Assembly (NCBI RefSeq): GCF_900100495.1
Contig: NZ_FNCT01000001.1
Span: 609,159 to 673,158, forward strand
Source: Pseudomonas benzenivorans
GTDB lineage: Bacteria > Pseudomonadota > Gammaproteobacteria > Pseudomonadales > Pseudomonadaceae
Length of the DNA stretch: 64,000 bases
Direction: 5' to 3'
The translations under genes were made by a program, and so were the position numbers. This document shows positions 38,316 through 45,931 of this stretch, in pieces (positions within the stretch are counted from its first letter, which is position 1; each line of letters starts with the position of its first letter). The notes below the pieces were generated by a model. It worked only from the letters and a program-made list of their open reading frames with translations. It was not told the DNA's origin and ran no database searches.

Positions 38316-38756
38316 CTACCAATGGATATAGAACATGCCCTTGGCCAGCAGGACGATGCCGAGCATCTGCGCCAGCACCGCCCAGTGCAGGGTGCGGTAC
38401 AGCTTCGGGGTCATGCGCCCGCTGCGCAGCAACACGGCGACCAGGCCGAAGCTGAGGAAGACGCTGACGGCCAGGACGATCTTGAGGCTCAGCAAGGTGG
38501 CGAAGCTGCTGGCCCACGGATCGGCCAGAGCCTGGCGGTGCTGCCAGGCCAGGCCGATGCCGGCGCCGTAGACCAGCAGCACCACCCAGTGCAGCACCGT
38601 GCGGGTGCGCTTGCCGAGCGCCTGCTCGAGCTCGGCCACCGCCGCGGCGCCGAGCTGCGGCTTGACCCGGGCGAGGATGACCACCTCGAAGAACAGCGTG
38701 CCGATGAAGGCGATGGCCGCCAGCAGGTGCGCGACGTGCAGCAGGGAATAGCTCAT
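38316..38756 (-). CDS. CopD-like four-helix membrane protein
   Basis: A 146-residue integral membrane protein with four helices. Histidines in HVAHLLA (residues 7 and 10), in VLHWVV and in TLHWAV are placed to bind haem or copper across the membrane, as in the CopD/cytochrome b561-like group. It follows hemN by 4 bp, so the two are almost certainly co-transcribed. A role in haem or copper handling is inferred from that pairing. The family assignment is by pattern only. Confidence 0.7.
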   Translation of the reverse strand: MSYSLLHVAHLLAAIAFIGTLFFEVVILARVKPQLGAAAVAELEQALGKRTRTVLHWVVLLVYGAGIGLAWQHRQALADPWASSFATLLSLKIVLAVSVFLSFGLVAVLLRSGRMTPKLYRTLHWAVLAQMLGIVLLAKGMFYIHW

Positions 38757-38760
38757 CGGT

Positions 38761-40149
38761 TCAGACCGTGCGCGAGAAGCGGCCCTTCTGCTCGCCGCCC
38801 AGGTAGGCGTCGAAGGCCATGGCCACGCTGCGCATCATCAGCTGGCCCTGGGGCAACAGCAGCAGGGCGTCGTCGTGGATCTCTACCAGTCCGTCGGCGA
38901 CCTGCTCGTCGAGCTTGGCCAGCGACTCGGCGAAATACTCGGCGAAGACGATGCCGTGGCCGGCCTCGATCTTGGCGAAATCTACCCGCCCGTGGCACAT
39001 CAGGTCGCTGATCACCTCGCGGCGCAGGCGGTCGTCGTCGCTCAACCGGTAGCCGCGGTGCACCGGCAGCAGGCCCTGGTCGAGCCGCGCGTAGTACTGC
39101 GAGAGTTCCTTGACGCTCTGGCTGTAGCTGTCGCCGACCTTGCCGATCGAGGACACGCCGAGGCCGATCAGGTCGCAGTCGGCATGGGTCGAGTAGCCCT
39201 GGAAGTTGCGCTGCAGGGTGCCGTTGGCGCGGGCCAGGCTCAGTTCGTCGTCCGGCAGGGCGAAGTGGTCCATGCCGATATACACGTAGCCGGCCGCGGT
39301 CAGGCGGGCGATGGTCAACTCCAGCAGCTCCAGCTTGCGCTCCGGCGGCGGCATGTCCTCGCGGCGGATCAAGCGCTGGGCGCGCACCAGCTCCGGCAAA
39401 TGGGCGTAGCTGTAGGCGGCGATGCGGTCCGGGCGCAGGGCGATGATCTTGCCCAGGGTGACGTCGAAGCTGGCCACGGTCTGCAGCGGCAGACCGTAGA
39501 TCAGATCGACGCTGACCGACTTGAAGCGGGCCTCGCGCGCGGTGGCCACCAGCTCATAGATCTGCTCTTCGCTCTGCACCCGGTTGACCGCCGCCTGCAC
39601 CTGGGGATCGAAGTCCTGCACGCCGAAACTCAGGCGGTTGAAGCCCAGCGCGCGCAGTTCATGGATGCGCTCGGGGCTGATGGTGCGCGGGTCGACCTCG
39701 ATGGAGAACTCGTGGGCGTCGCTGTCGTCCATGTCGAACGCCTGGTGCAGGGCATCCATCAGGTCGGCCAGCTGCGCGCTGGTCAGGTAGGTCGGGGTGC
39801 CGCCGCCCAGGTGCAGCTGGGTCAGCTTGCGCGAGCCGTCGAACAGCGCCGCCTGCATGGCGATCTCGCGCTTGAGGTAGTCCAGGTACTGGACCGCGCG
39901 ATGGGTCTTCTGGGTGATGATCTTGTTGCAGGCGCAGTAGTAGCACAGGCTCTGGCAGAACGGGATGTGGATGTACAGCGACAGCGGCTTGGGCGACGGC
40001 GCCTGGTTGCTGGCCTGCGCGGCGCTGCGGTAGTCGTCCACGGCGAAGGCCTGGTGGAACTGCGGCGCAGTCGGATAGGAGGTATAGCGAGGCCCCGGGC
40101 GATCGTACTTCTCGACCAGGGCACGATTGAAACTCAGCGATTGGGCCAT
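38761..40149 (-). CDS. hemN: oxygen-independent coproporphyrinogen III oxidase HemN
   Basis: A 462-residue radical-SAM enzyme that converts coproporphyrinogen III to protoporphyrinogen IX without O2, supplying haem for NarI, NorBC and cytochromes under anoxia. The cluster motif C65-X3-C69-X2-C72, followed by a fourth conserved Cys74, is present, as is GGGTPTYL for SAM binding. Length is standard. AGGTGA lies 7 bases before the ATG. It is read with the CopD-like gene downstream. Confidence 0.96.
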   Translation of the reverse strand: MAQSLSFNRALVEKYDRPGPRYTSYPTAPQFHQAFAVDDYRSAAQASNQAPSPKPLSLYIHIPFCQSLCYYCACNKIITQKTHRAVQYLDYLKREIAMQAALFDGSRKLTQLHLGGGTPTYLTSAQLADLMDALHQAFDMDDSDAHEFSIEVDPRTISPERIHELRALGFNRLSFGVQDFDPQVQAAVNRVQSEEQIYELVATAREARFKSVSVDLIYGLPLQTVASFDVTLGKIIALRPDRIAAYSYAHLPELVRAQRLIRREDMPPPERKLELLELTIARLTAAGYVYIGMDHFALPDDELSLARANGTLQRNFQGYSTHADCDLIGLGVSSIGKVGDSYSQSVKELSQYYARLDQGLLPVHRGYRLSDDDRLRREVISDLMCHGRVDFAKIEAGHGIVFAEYFAESLAKLDEQVADGLVEIHDDALLLLPQGQLMMRSVAMAFDAYLGGEQKGRFSRTV

Positions 40150-40196
40150 GTTCGATCACCTCGTAGTGTGCAAGTCGCGCAGCGACGACCTCCTTT

Positions 40197-40302
40197 GTCC
40201 TTCTCCCTCCGGGAGAAGGTGGCGCGAAGCGCCGGATGAGGGAGACGGGCATGCCGCGAAGGCTTTCATGATTCGGGATGCCTGTCGCGGCATGCCCGGT
40301 GG
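40197..40302. repeat. repeat pair upstream of hemN
   Basis: TTCTCCCTCCGGGAGAAGG-type palindrome (about 40201-40219) with the trailing GCGCGAAGCGCCGGATGAGGG typical of dispersed Pseudomonas repeats. It is followed by perfect 14-bp arms CGGGCATGCCGCGA (about 40247-40260) and complement (about 40288-40301). Confidence 0.65.
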
Positions 40303-40384
40303 CGTTGACGGAACCATGCGACTGGCGCACTGCGGCAGCCGGCATTCTGGGCGCCATTGTACGGCGCCGCGCCGCGTCCATCAC

Positions 40385-40398
40385 CTGACCGCGATCAA
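40385..40398. promoter_or_regulatory. weak Anr/Dnr-like site upstream of hemN
   Basis: CTGACCGCGATCAA differs from TTGAC-N4-ATCAA at the first base. It overlaps the nrdG stop and lies 243 bp before hemN, far for direct activation. Confidence 0.3.
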
Positions 40399-41093
40399 TC
40401 CTTGCGCAGAACGAAATGCGGGAACATCTGCCCCAGGCGCTGCCAGAGCTCCTCCACCTCGGCCGGGGCGGCGACCCTGGGCAACGTGGGATCGAGCATG
40501 CGCTCGCTGCGCACCAGTTGCACGGCGAAGTGCTCGACACCAAAGGATTGCAGACGCTCGGCGATTGTCCACAGCCGCTCGACATCCAGCAGGTGCCAGT
40601 GCACGGTGGTGCGGCACTCGTAGTCCACGCCGCTGGCCAGCAGGTGCTCGAGGCTGCGCCAGTTGGCCTTGCCGCTGCCGCTGACCCCGGTGATCAGTTC
40701 GGCATCCTCGGCCAGCGCCTTGATGTCGAAGCCGACCCAGTCCGCCGCCTTGGCCGCCCAGGCGAAGGCCCAGGGCTTGATCCCGGCGCTGTGCAGGCCG
40801 ACCCGGAAGCCCAGCTGGCGCACCTCCTCCATCGCCGGCACCAGGCCGCCCTGCAGGGTCGCCTCGCCGCCGCTGAACACCACGGCCTGCAGCAGGCCCT
40901 GGCGCCGCTTGAGAAAATCCATGATGCGCGACCAGGCGATCTCATGCTCGCCGCGCGGCGCGATCAGCTGCGGGTTGTGACAGTAGCGACACTGCCAGGC
41001 GCAGCCCTGGCAGAACAGCACACAGGCCAGCAACCCCGGATAGTCGAGGGTGGTCAGGGGCACCAGGCCCCCGACCCGCAGCGCTCTGCTCAC
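40395..41093 (-). CDS. nrdG: anaerobic ribonucleotide reductase activase NrdG
   Basis: A 232-residue radical-SAM activase that makes the glycyl radical of class III ribonucleotide reductase. The cluster motif is C31-X3-C35-X2-C38, and FSGGEAT is the SAM-binding GGE motif near residue 75. It begins at GTG 41093, which overlaps the TGA of the 55-aa glycyl-radical gene (GTGA), so their synthesis is coupled. That overlap puts the activase right beside its presumed substrate peptide. Confidence 0.94.
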   Translation of the reverse strand: MSRALRVGGLVPLTTLDYPGLLACVLFCQGCAWQCRYCHNPQLIAPRGEHEIAWSRIMDFLKRRQGLLQAVVFSGGEATLQGGLVPAMEEVRQLGFRVGLHSAGIKPWAFAWAAKAADWVGFDIKALAEDAELITGVSGSGKANWRSLEHLLASGVDYECRTTVHWHLLDVERLWTIAERLQSFGVEHFAVQLVRSERMLDPTLPRVAAPAEVEELWQRLGQMFPHFVLRKD

Positions 41094-41257
41094 GCAGCGC
41101 GGACTCGCGCCGCCGCTTCGGTGAAGTGCTGGCGCTCATGGTGCTCGGACTGCTTGCCCGGATTGAAGGCGGTGACCGGGCGGTGGTAGCCCATCACCCG
41201 GGTCCAGACTTCGCAGCGCTGGCGTTGCTCTTCGGGGAGTTGCTGGGTGCTTTGCAT
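41090..41257 (-). CDS. separate glycyl-radical segment of class III ribonucleotide reductase
   Basis: A 55-residue gene, below usual ORF cut-offs, between nrdD and nrdG. Its core CEVWTRVMGYHRPVTAFN plus PGK matches the C-terminal glycyl-radical loop of NrdD proteins (general form R-[VI]-X-G-Y-X-R-P-V), so Gly23 is the predicted radical site. The upstream NrdD ends after its zinc site and lacks this motif. AAGGAG lies 7 bases before the ATG, 120 bp past the nrdD stop, and the stop overlaps the nrdG GTG. It should be the part activated by NrdG and then docked onto NrdD, much as YfiD/GrcA serves pyruvate formate-lyase. A sequencing frameshift is unlikely, given its own ribosome site and the 120-bp gap. 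Confidence 0.85.
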   Translation of the reverse strand: MQSTQQLPEEQRQRCEVWTRVMGYHRPVTAFNPGKQSEHHERQHFTEAAARVRAA

Positions 41258-41377
41258 GGTGTCGCTCCTTGCTGTGGGTAAAACGGGAAATCCAGGCGTG
41301 GACCTGTTGCGTACGCCACTCTTTGTGGGAGGGGCTTCAGCCGCGATCCGGCCGCACCATCGGCAGATCGCCAGCGA

Positions 41378-43405
41378 TCAGCCACTGGCCTTCACGGCGC
41401 AGCTGTGTTTGGCCTGCAGCTGCAGCAGCGCCTCGTCGCATTTCGGGCAGAACTCGTGCTCGCCATCCAGGTAGCCGTGCACCGGACAGATGGAGAAGGT
41501 CGGGGTCACCGTCAGGTACGGCAGGCGGAAGCGCCCGAGGGCCTTGCGCACCAGTTGCTTGCAGGCCTGGGTCGAGGAAATCCGCTCGGCCATGTACAGG
41601 TGCAGCACGGTGCCACCGGTGTACTTGCACTGCAGTTCGTCCTGCAGCTCCAGCGCCTCGAACGGGTCGTCGGTAAAACCCACCGGCAATTGCGAGGAGT
41701 TGGTGTAGTAAGGCGCATCCAGGCTGCCGGCCTGGAGGATGTCCGGGAAGCGCTTGCGGTCCTCCTTGGCGAAGCGGTAGGTGGTGCCCTCGGCAGGGGT
41801 GGCCTCGAGGTTGTAGAGCTGCCCGGTCTCCTCCTGGAAGCGCACCAGGGTGGCCCGTACATGGTCGAGCAGGTGCAGGGCGAACTCGCGCCCGGCCGGG
41901 GTGTGCATGCCCTCCTCGTCACCGCTGAAGTTGCGCAGCATCTCGTGCAGGCCGTTGAGGCCGATGGTCGAGAAATGATTGCGCAGGGTGCCCAGGTAAC
42001 GCTTGGTATAGGGATAGAGGCCGGCGTCCATATGGTGCTGGATCACCTTGCGCTTGACCTCCAGGCTCTCCATGGCCAGTTCCATCAACTGGTCCAGGCG
42101 GTGCAGCAGGCCTTGGGTGTCGCCCTTGAACAGATAGCCCAGGCGCGCGCAGTTGATCGTCACCACGCCCAGCGAGCCGGTCTGCTCGGCCGAGCCGAAC
42201 AGCCCGCCGCCGCGCTTGAGCAGCTCGCGCACGTCCAGTTGCAGGCGGCAGCACATCGAGCGCACCTGGTTGGGCTGCATGTCCGAGTTGAGGAAGTTCT
42301 GGAAGTACGGCAGGCCGTAGCGCGCGGTCATCTCGAACAGCAGGTCGGCGTTCTCGCTGTCCCAGGGGAAGTCGTGGGTGATGTTGTAGGTCGGGATCGG
42401 GAAGGTGAACACCCGGCCCATCGAATCGCCGGTCTGCATCACCTCGATATAGGCGCGGTTGATCAGCTCCATCTCGGCCTGCAGGTCGCCATAGGCGAAG
42501 GGCATTTCCACCCCGCCGATGTAGGGGATCTGCTCGCGCAGGTCTTCCGGGCAGACCCAGTCGAAGGTCAGGTTGGTGAACGGCGTCTGGGTGCCCCAGC
42601 GCGACGGCACGTTGAGGTTGTAGATGAACTCCTGAATGGCCTGGCGCACCTCGGCGAAACCCAGCCGGTCCTTGCGCACGAACGGCGCCAAATAGGTATC
42701 GAAGGAGCTGAAGGCCTGGGCGCCGGCCCACTCGTTCTGCAGCGTGCCGAGGAAGTTGACCATCTGCCCGAGGGCGCTGGACAGGTGCTTCGGTGGCCCG
42801 GCCTCGACCCGCCCGGAGATGCCGTTGAAGCCCTCGTTGAGCAGGCTGCGCAGCGACCAGCCGGCGCAGTAGCCGGCGAGCATGTCGAGGTCGTGGATAT
42901 GCAGGTCGGCGTCGCGGTGGGCCTGGCCGATCGCTTCGCTGTAGACCTCGTCCAGCCAGTAGTTGGCGGTGACCTTGCCGGACACGTTGAGGATCAGGCC
43001 GCCGAGGGAATAGCCCTGGTTGGCATTGGCACGCACCCGCCAGTCCTCGCGCGACAGGTATTCGTTCATCGACGCGGCCACATCCACCAGCGCCTTGCGG
43101 TCGCGGCGCAGCCGGCCATGCCGTTCGCGGTAGACGATATAGGCCCGCGCGGTCTGGTAGAAGCCGGCCTCCATCAACACCCGCTCGACGCGGTCCTGCA
43201 CCTGCTCGACATTCACGTTGGGCAAATCCAGCAGGCGCGCCAGCACCGCTTCGGCCAACTCCCCCGCCAACGCCGCGTCGAACTCACCGCAGGCCTGGCC
43301 CGCGGCGGCAATGGCCTGGCGAATCTTGCCGAGATCGAACGCGACGATGCTGCCATCGCGCTTGCACAGCTGCTGCGGATGAAAGGCTTGTACGGGGCTG
43401 GGCAT
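41378..43405 (-). CDS. nrdD: anaerobic ribonucleotide reductase NrdD, lacking its glycyl-radical end
   Basis: A 675-residue class III ribonucleotide reductase body that makes dNTPs without oxygen. Residues about 10-95 form an ATP-cone regulatory domain (CKRDGSIVAFD). The catalytic barrel follows, with SMCCRLQLD holding active-site cysteines and NCARLGYL. The C-terminal zinc site is CPVHGYLDGEHEFCPKC. After it come only about 17 residues with no RVXGY glycyl-radical motif; that motif is encoded by the next gene. GGAGG lies 4 bases before the ATG at 43405. Confidence 0.93.
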   Translation of the reverse strand: MPSPVQAFHPQQLCKRDGSIVAFDLGKIRQAIAAAGQACGEFDAALAGELAEAVLARLLDLPNVNVEQVQDRVERVLMEAGFYQTARAYIVYRERHGRLRRDRKALVDVAASMNEYLSREDWRVRANANQGYSLGGLILNVSGKVTANYWLDEVYSEAIGQAHRDADLHIHDLDMLAGYCAGWSLRSLLNEGFNGISGRVEAGPPKHLSSALGQMVNFLGTLQNEWAGAQAFSSFDTYLAPFVRKDRLGFAEVRQAIQEFIYNLNVPSRWGTQTPFTNLTFDWVCPEDLREQIPYIGGVEMPFAYGDLQAEMELINRAYIEVMQTGDSMGRVFTFPIPTYNITHDFPWDSENADLLFEMTARYGLPYFQNFLNSDMQPNQVRSMCCRLQLDVRELLKRGGGLFGSAEQTGSLGVVTINCARLGYLFKGDTQGLLHRLDQLMELAMESLEVKRKVIQHHMDAGLYPYTKRYLGTLRNHFSTIGLNGLHEMLRNFSGDEEGMHTPAGREFALHLLDHVRATLVRFQEETGQLYNLEATPAEGTTYRFAKEDRKRFPDILQAGSLDAPYYTNSSQLPVGFTDDPFEALELQDELQCKYTGGTVLHLYMAERISSTQACKQLVRKALGRFRLPYLTVTPTFSICPVHGYLDGEHEFCPKCDEALLQLQAKHSCAVKASG

Positions 43406-43414
43406 GTCACCTCC

Positions 43415-43431
43415 TGACACTACATATAGAT
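43415..43431. promoter_or_regulatory. possible NrdR box before nrdD
   Basis: ACACTACATATAGATGT resembles the NrdR box form ACACWATATWTWGTGT, matching best in the left half and core. It lies next to the nrdD ribosome site. No clear second box is seen. Confidence 0.3.
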
Positions 43432-43491
43432 GTTTACGTATCTAAAAACACAACATGCAGTGAAAGTTACGCGAGAAAAGCCGGCGCCGGA

Positions 43492-43505
43492 TTGACCAGG
43501 GTCAA
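43492..43505. promoter_or_regulatory. Anr/Dnr-type site before nrdD
   Basis: TTGACCAGGGTCAA is a perfect TTGAC-N4-GTCAA dyad centred 93 bp before the nrdD ATG. Confidence 0.7.
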
Positions 43506-43642
43506 GAACCACGAACGCCCTTCTCGCAATGCCCTGGCCGCCCCTCCCCAGCCTTGGCGGCAAAGCCCGCAGCAGCAAGCTGCGCGCTTGAATCCGCGAT
43601 TTTGCTTCGATCATTGCCAGACTCCGAGGTGGGCAAGTTCGT

Positions 43643-43767
43643 CGGGTGGAATCGCCGCAGGCGCTTCCGCCGTTTACCGCGAACGGCGGTGTCGCAGATG
43701 TTCAGGCAAGGCCCGGACGGGCGCGGTAAACGGCGGATTACGCCGCTGCGCGGCTAATCCACCCTAC
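43643..43767. repeat. imperfect inverted repeat of the GTAGGGTGGATTAG family
   Basis: A left arm around GGGTGGAATCGCCG and a right arm ending CGGCTAATCCACCCTAC pair imperfectly. Inner arms CCGTTTACCGCG and CGCGGTAAACGG pair perfectly. Confidence 0.6.
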
Positions 43768-43997
43768 GTTCTGATGGCGAAAGGTGTTCCGTTCTGACGG
43801 GTGAGAATCGGCCAAGCGTGCCTGTCCATATCAGGGCGATTCATTGGGCTATAGCCAATTGATACTGACACAAGCGCAAAAGAAACTAACCCAAACGATT
43901 AGCGGTCTTCGCGGGCATCCAGCCTGATATCACACTGACCCTTGAGTTGAGCGAGCAAAAAAGCTGTCCCGTATCGTCACCGACCGTGACAAGGAGC

Positions 43998-44031
43998 GGA
44001 GATCTGATGAATCTCCTCCATTAACCGGAGG
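43998..44031 (+). promoter_or_regulatory. leader-like 5-codon frame with two exclusive hairpins
   Basis: AAGGAG/GGAG precedes ATG 44007 of a frame encoding MNLLH then TAA. GGAGAT (43998-44003) can pair with ATCTCC (44011-44016), or CCTCC (44015-44019) with GGAGG (44027-44031), but not both. This is an attenuator-like shape without a known target. Confidence 0.3.
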
Positions 44032-44404
44032 CATCGTCAGCAGCGTGGCTTGAGCGCATGAAGAGGCGATGTTCTGTTAATGGCCCCCCTCTCAATGCCT
44101 GCCGTCCCCCATGCAAAATGCTGTTCCATTTCGCTAGCCAAAATGGGATGAGCGCGGTTCGGTCATCTCGACCTGCGTTACCGAAACACCAACACCTGTT
44201 CTCTGGAGAAGTGGTTTCTTGTAGTTGCGGTCAGTAGCAGTAGCTCGAATAAGGACCTGCTCGAAATAGACATCGACCATTGGTCTGAGCCAGTACGATC
44301 TGATTTTCAGCTGCCGCCTACACGCGCTCTCAGAACAAGCCTCCGACAAGAGGCTCGACGGATGGGCAAGGGTTGTCCGTAGTTGCGTGCAGTCCGGCGA
44401 GCCG

Positions 44405-44417
44405 ATACGAATCGTAT
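44405..44417. promoter_or_regulatory. palindrome ATACGA-A-TCGTAT before the stress-protein gene
   Basis: A perfect 6-bp dyad about 20 bp before the ATG at 44438. It is a candidate operator. Confidence 0.35.
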
Positions 44418-44437
44418 TCACGTACAGGACGCTAGTT

Positions 44438-45472
44438 ATGCAAACCATTCGCAACACCTTGGTGGTGATGGATGCAAAGCAGCCTGATTCTTTGATCCTG
44501 AATAAAGCCAAATTGATCGCCAGCGCCACTCGATCACACCTGCATTTGCTGGCTTGTGATAAAAAAAACAACTCCTCATTCCACTTAGCTGCAACAGAAA
44601 CGGCCCTGCGCAACGAGGGCTTTAGTGTCACTAGTCAACAGGCCTGGAACCAAAGCCTGCACAAATCGATCATCACCGCACAGCAAGCGGAGGGCTGCGG
44701 ATTGGTGATCAAGCAACATACGCCCGACAATCCCCTGACCAAGACCTTCCTTCCCTCCGAAGACTGGAAGCTATTGCGCTTCTGCCCCTGCCCCGTCCTG
44801 ATAGTGAAAACGGCCGCGCCCTGGACCGGAGGCGCCATTCTCGCTGCAATCGACGCAGGCAACGAGGAGGTCACTCACCGCCTCCTGCATGCAGGTATCG
44901 TCAGTCATGGCTACGATATCGCGAAAATGACCGGTGCTACCCTGCACCTGATGTCCGCTCGTCCCTGCCCTGAACTCTTGGCCGCCGACCCGGCATACCA
45001 GGTCGCGGAAAGTATCCAGGCGCTGTATCTCGACCACTGCAAAACCCTGCTGGCGGAATACAGCATCGACGACGAATACCTGCATATCGAAGAAGGGCCA
45101 GCCGAAGCACTGATTCCGTCAATTGCCCAGCGGCTCAACGTTGTGCTTACGGTGATCGGCACCGTCGCCCGTAGCGGCCTGGTCGGGGCCTTGATCGGCA
45201 ACACCGCGGAAACGGTTCTCGACAGTCTGGACTGCGACGTATTGGTCCTTAAACCTGACGACATCATTAGCCATCTGGAAGAACTGGCAGCCCCGCCACC
45301 TAGCCCATCCTTGGACAGTGCGATACATTCATGGCCCTATAGCCATACGCCCCATATTGAGATGCATAACAACAAACCAGCTCAGCCGGAGACGAAACTG
45401 ACAGCCTTGTACCCGGTCGATCAGTCGATAACCGTTACTTCCCCCCAAGAACCTACAACTCATGCGCGCTAG
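44438..45472 (+). CDS. UspE-like tandem universal stress protein
   Basis: A 344-residue protein with two universal-stress domains (about 1-135 and 136-290), the second ending in GNTAETVLDSLDCDVLVLKP, the usual nucleotide-loop region. The first domain lacks an intact ATP loop. About 50 extra polar, Pro- and Thr-rich residues form a tail beyond normal UspE length. Related Pseudomonas Usp proteins support anaerobic survival, which fits the setting. The ATG at 44438 starts MQTIRNTLVV; the frame opens at 44387. Codon use and GC are lower than in neighbours. A strong terminator follows. Confidence 0.85.
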   Translation: MQTIRNTLVVMDAKQPDSLILNKAKLIASATRSHLHLLACDKKNNSSFHLAATETALRNEGFSVTSQQAWNQSLHKSIITAQQAEGCGLVIKQHTPDNPLTKTFLPSEDWKLLRFCPCPVLIVKTAAPWTGGAILAAIDAGNEEVTHRLLHAGIVSHGYDIAKMTGATLHLMSARPCPELLAADPAYQVAESIQALYLDHCKTLLAEYSIDDEYLHIEEGPAEALIPSIAQRLNVVLTVIGTVARSGLVGALIGNTAETVLDSLDCDVLVLKPDDIISHLEELAAPPPSPSLDSAIHSWPYSHTPHIEMHNNKPAQPETKLTALYPVDQSITVTSPQEPTTHAR

Positions 45473-45503
45473 GAAAATGTCGGATTAAAAGGGTCTAAAG
45501 GCA

Positions 45504-45543
45504 AAAAAGGGCGGAGTGATTAAAAAATCACTCCGCCCTTTTT
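45504..45543. terminator. bidirectional rho-independent terminator
   Basis: A perfect 18-base stem, AAAAAGGGCGGAGTGATT and its complement, with a 4-base A loop, flanked by A and T tracts. It can stop the stress-protein transcript and anything arriving from the right. Confidence 0.9.
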
Positions 45544-45746
45544 AATGGCAGGCCTTCAGGTCCCCGCGATCCGCTGAAAATATCATGCAGCCGCTCGGCG
45601 CGGCTCAGCCAGTCCGACGCCGCACCACCGAAGTGATCGGGAACCGAGGCGCGAATGTAGTTGAGGACGCTGAAGTCGGCGATGTAGGGGGAACAGCGAG
45701 GTGCTTTTTCGCTATGCAGCGGATCGTCCAGTCCGCCAAGCAACAA
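45528..45746 (-). pseudogene. possible remnant of a glutathione S-transferase-like gene
   Basis: A 72-codon frame whose SPYIADFSVLNYIR segment resembles the C-terminal helical domain of glutathione S-transferases. It has no N-terminal thioredoxin-like part, no ribosome site, and its end runs into the terminator. The overlapping frame at 45605-45928 gives no better reading. The 45476-45931 gap otherwise holds only the terminator and the bglX leader. A chance frame is quite possible. Confidence 0.25.
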
Positions 45747-45931
45747 TAGAACAATTTGGGCCGGAGTCGACTTGACCGAAAAACGGCTCCGCCCCCGAGG
45801 TTCATGCAGTTGGCGTTTGCGGGTAGCCGCAGCCTTCGAAAAGCGTGCAGTGCAACAGCTTCGACGGGCTGGATCAGCCCCTCGAATACGAAAACCAAAA
45901 AATAATCAGCGTCAGTCAGGAATACCATCGA

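Larger units (their letters stand above)
43406..44437. other. long gene-poor region between nrdD and the stress-protein gene
   Basis: This 1032-bp stretch holds the nrdD promoter, a repeat at 43643-43767, then about 650 bp of lower-GC sequence with no convincing gene. Within it are a 5-codon leader-like frame with competing hairpins (43998-44031), a 59-codon frame at 44058 that lacks a ribosome site, and a palindrome ATACGA-A-TCGTAT at 44405-44417 just before the next gene. The base composition suggests acquired DNA or a decayed element. Confidence 0.5.

Noticed and set aside
44134..44631. 165-codon frame antisense to the stress-protein start
   Set aside because: It overlaps a better gene; the non-overlapping part shows no motif I can name and no start signal.
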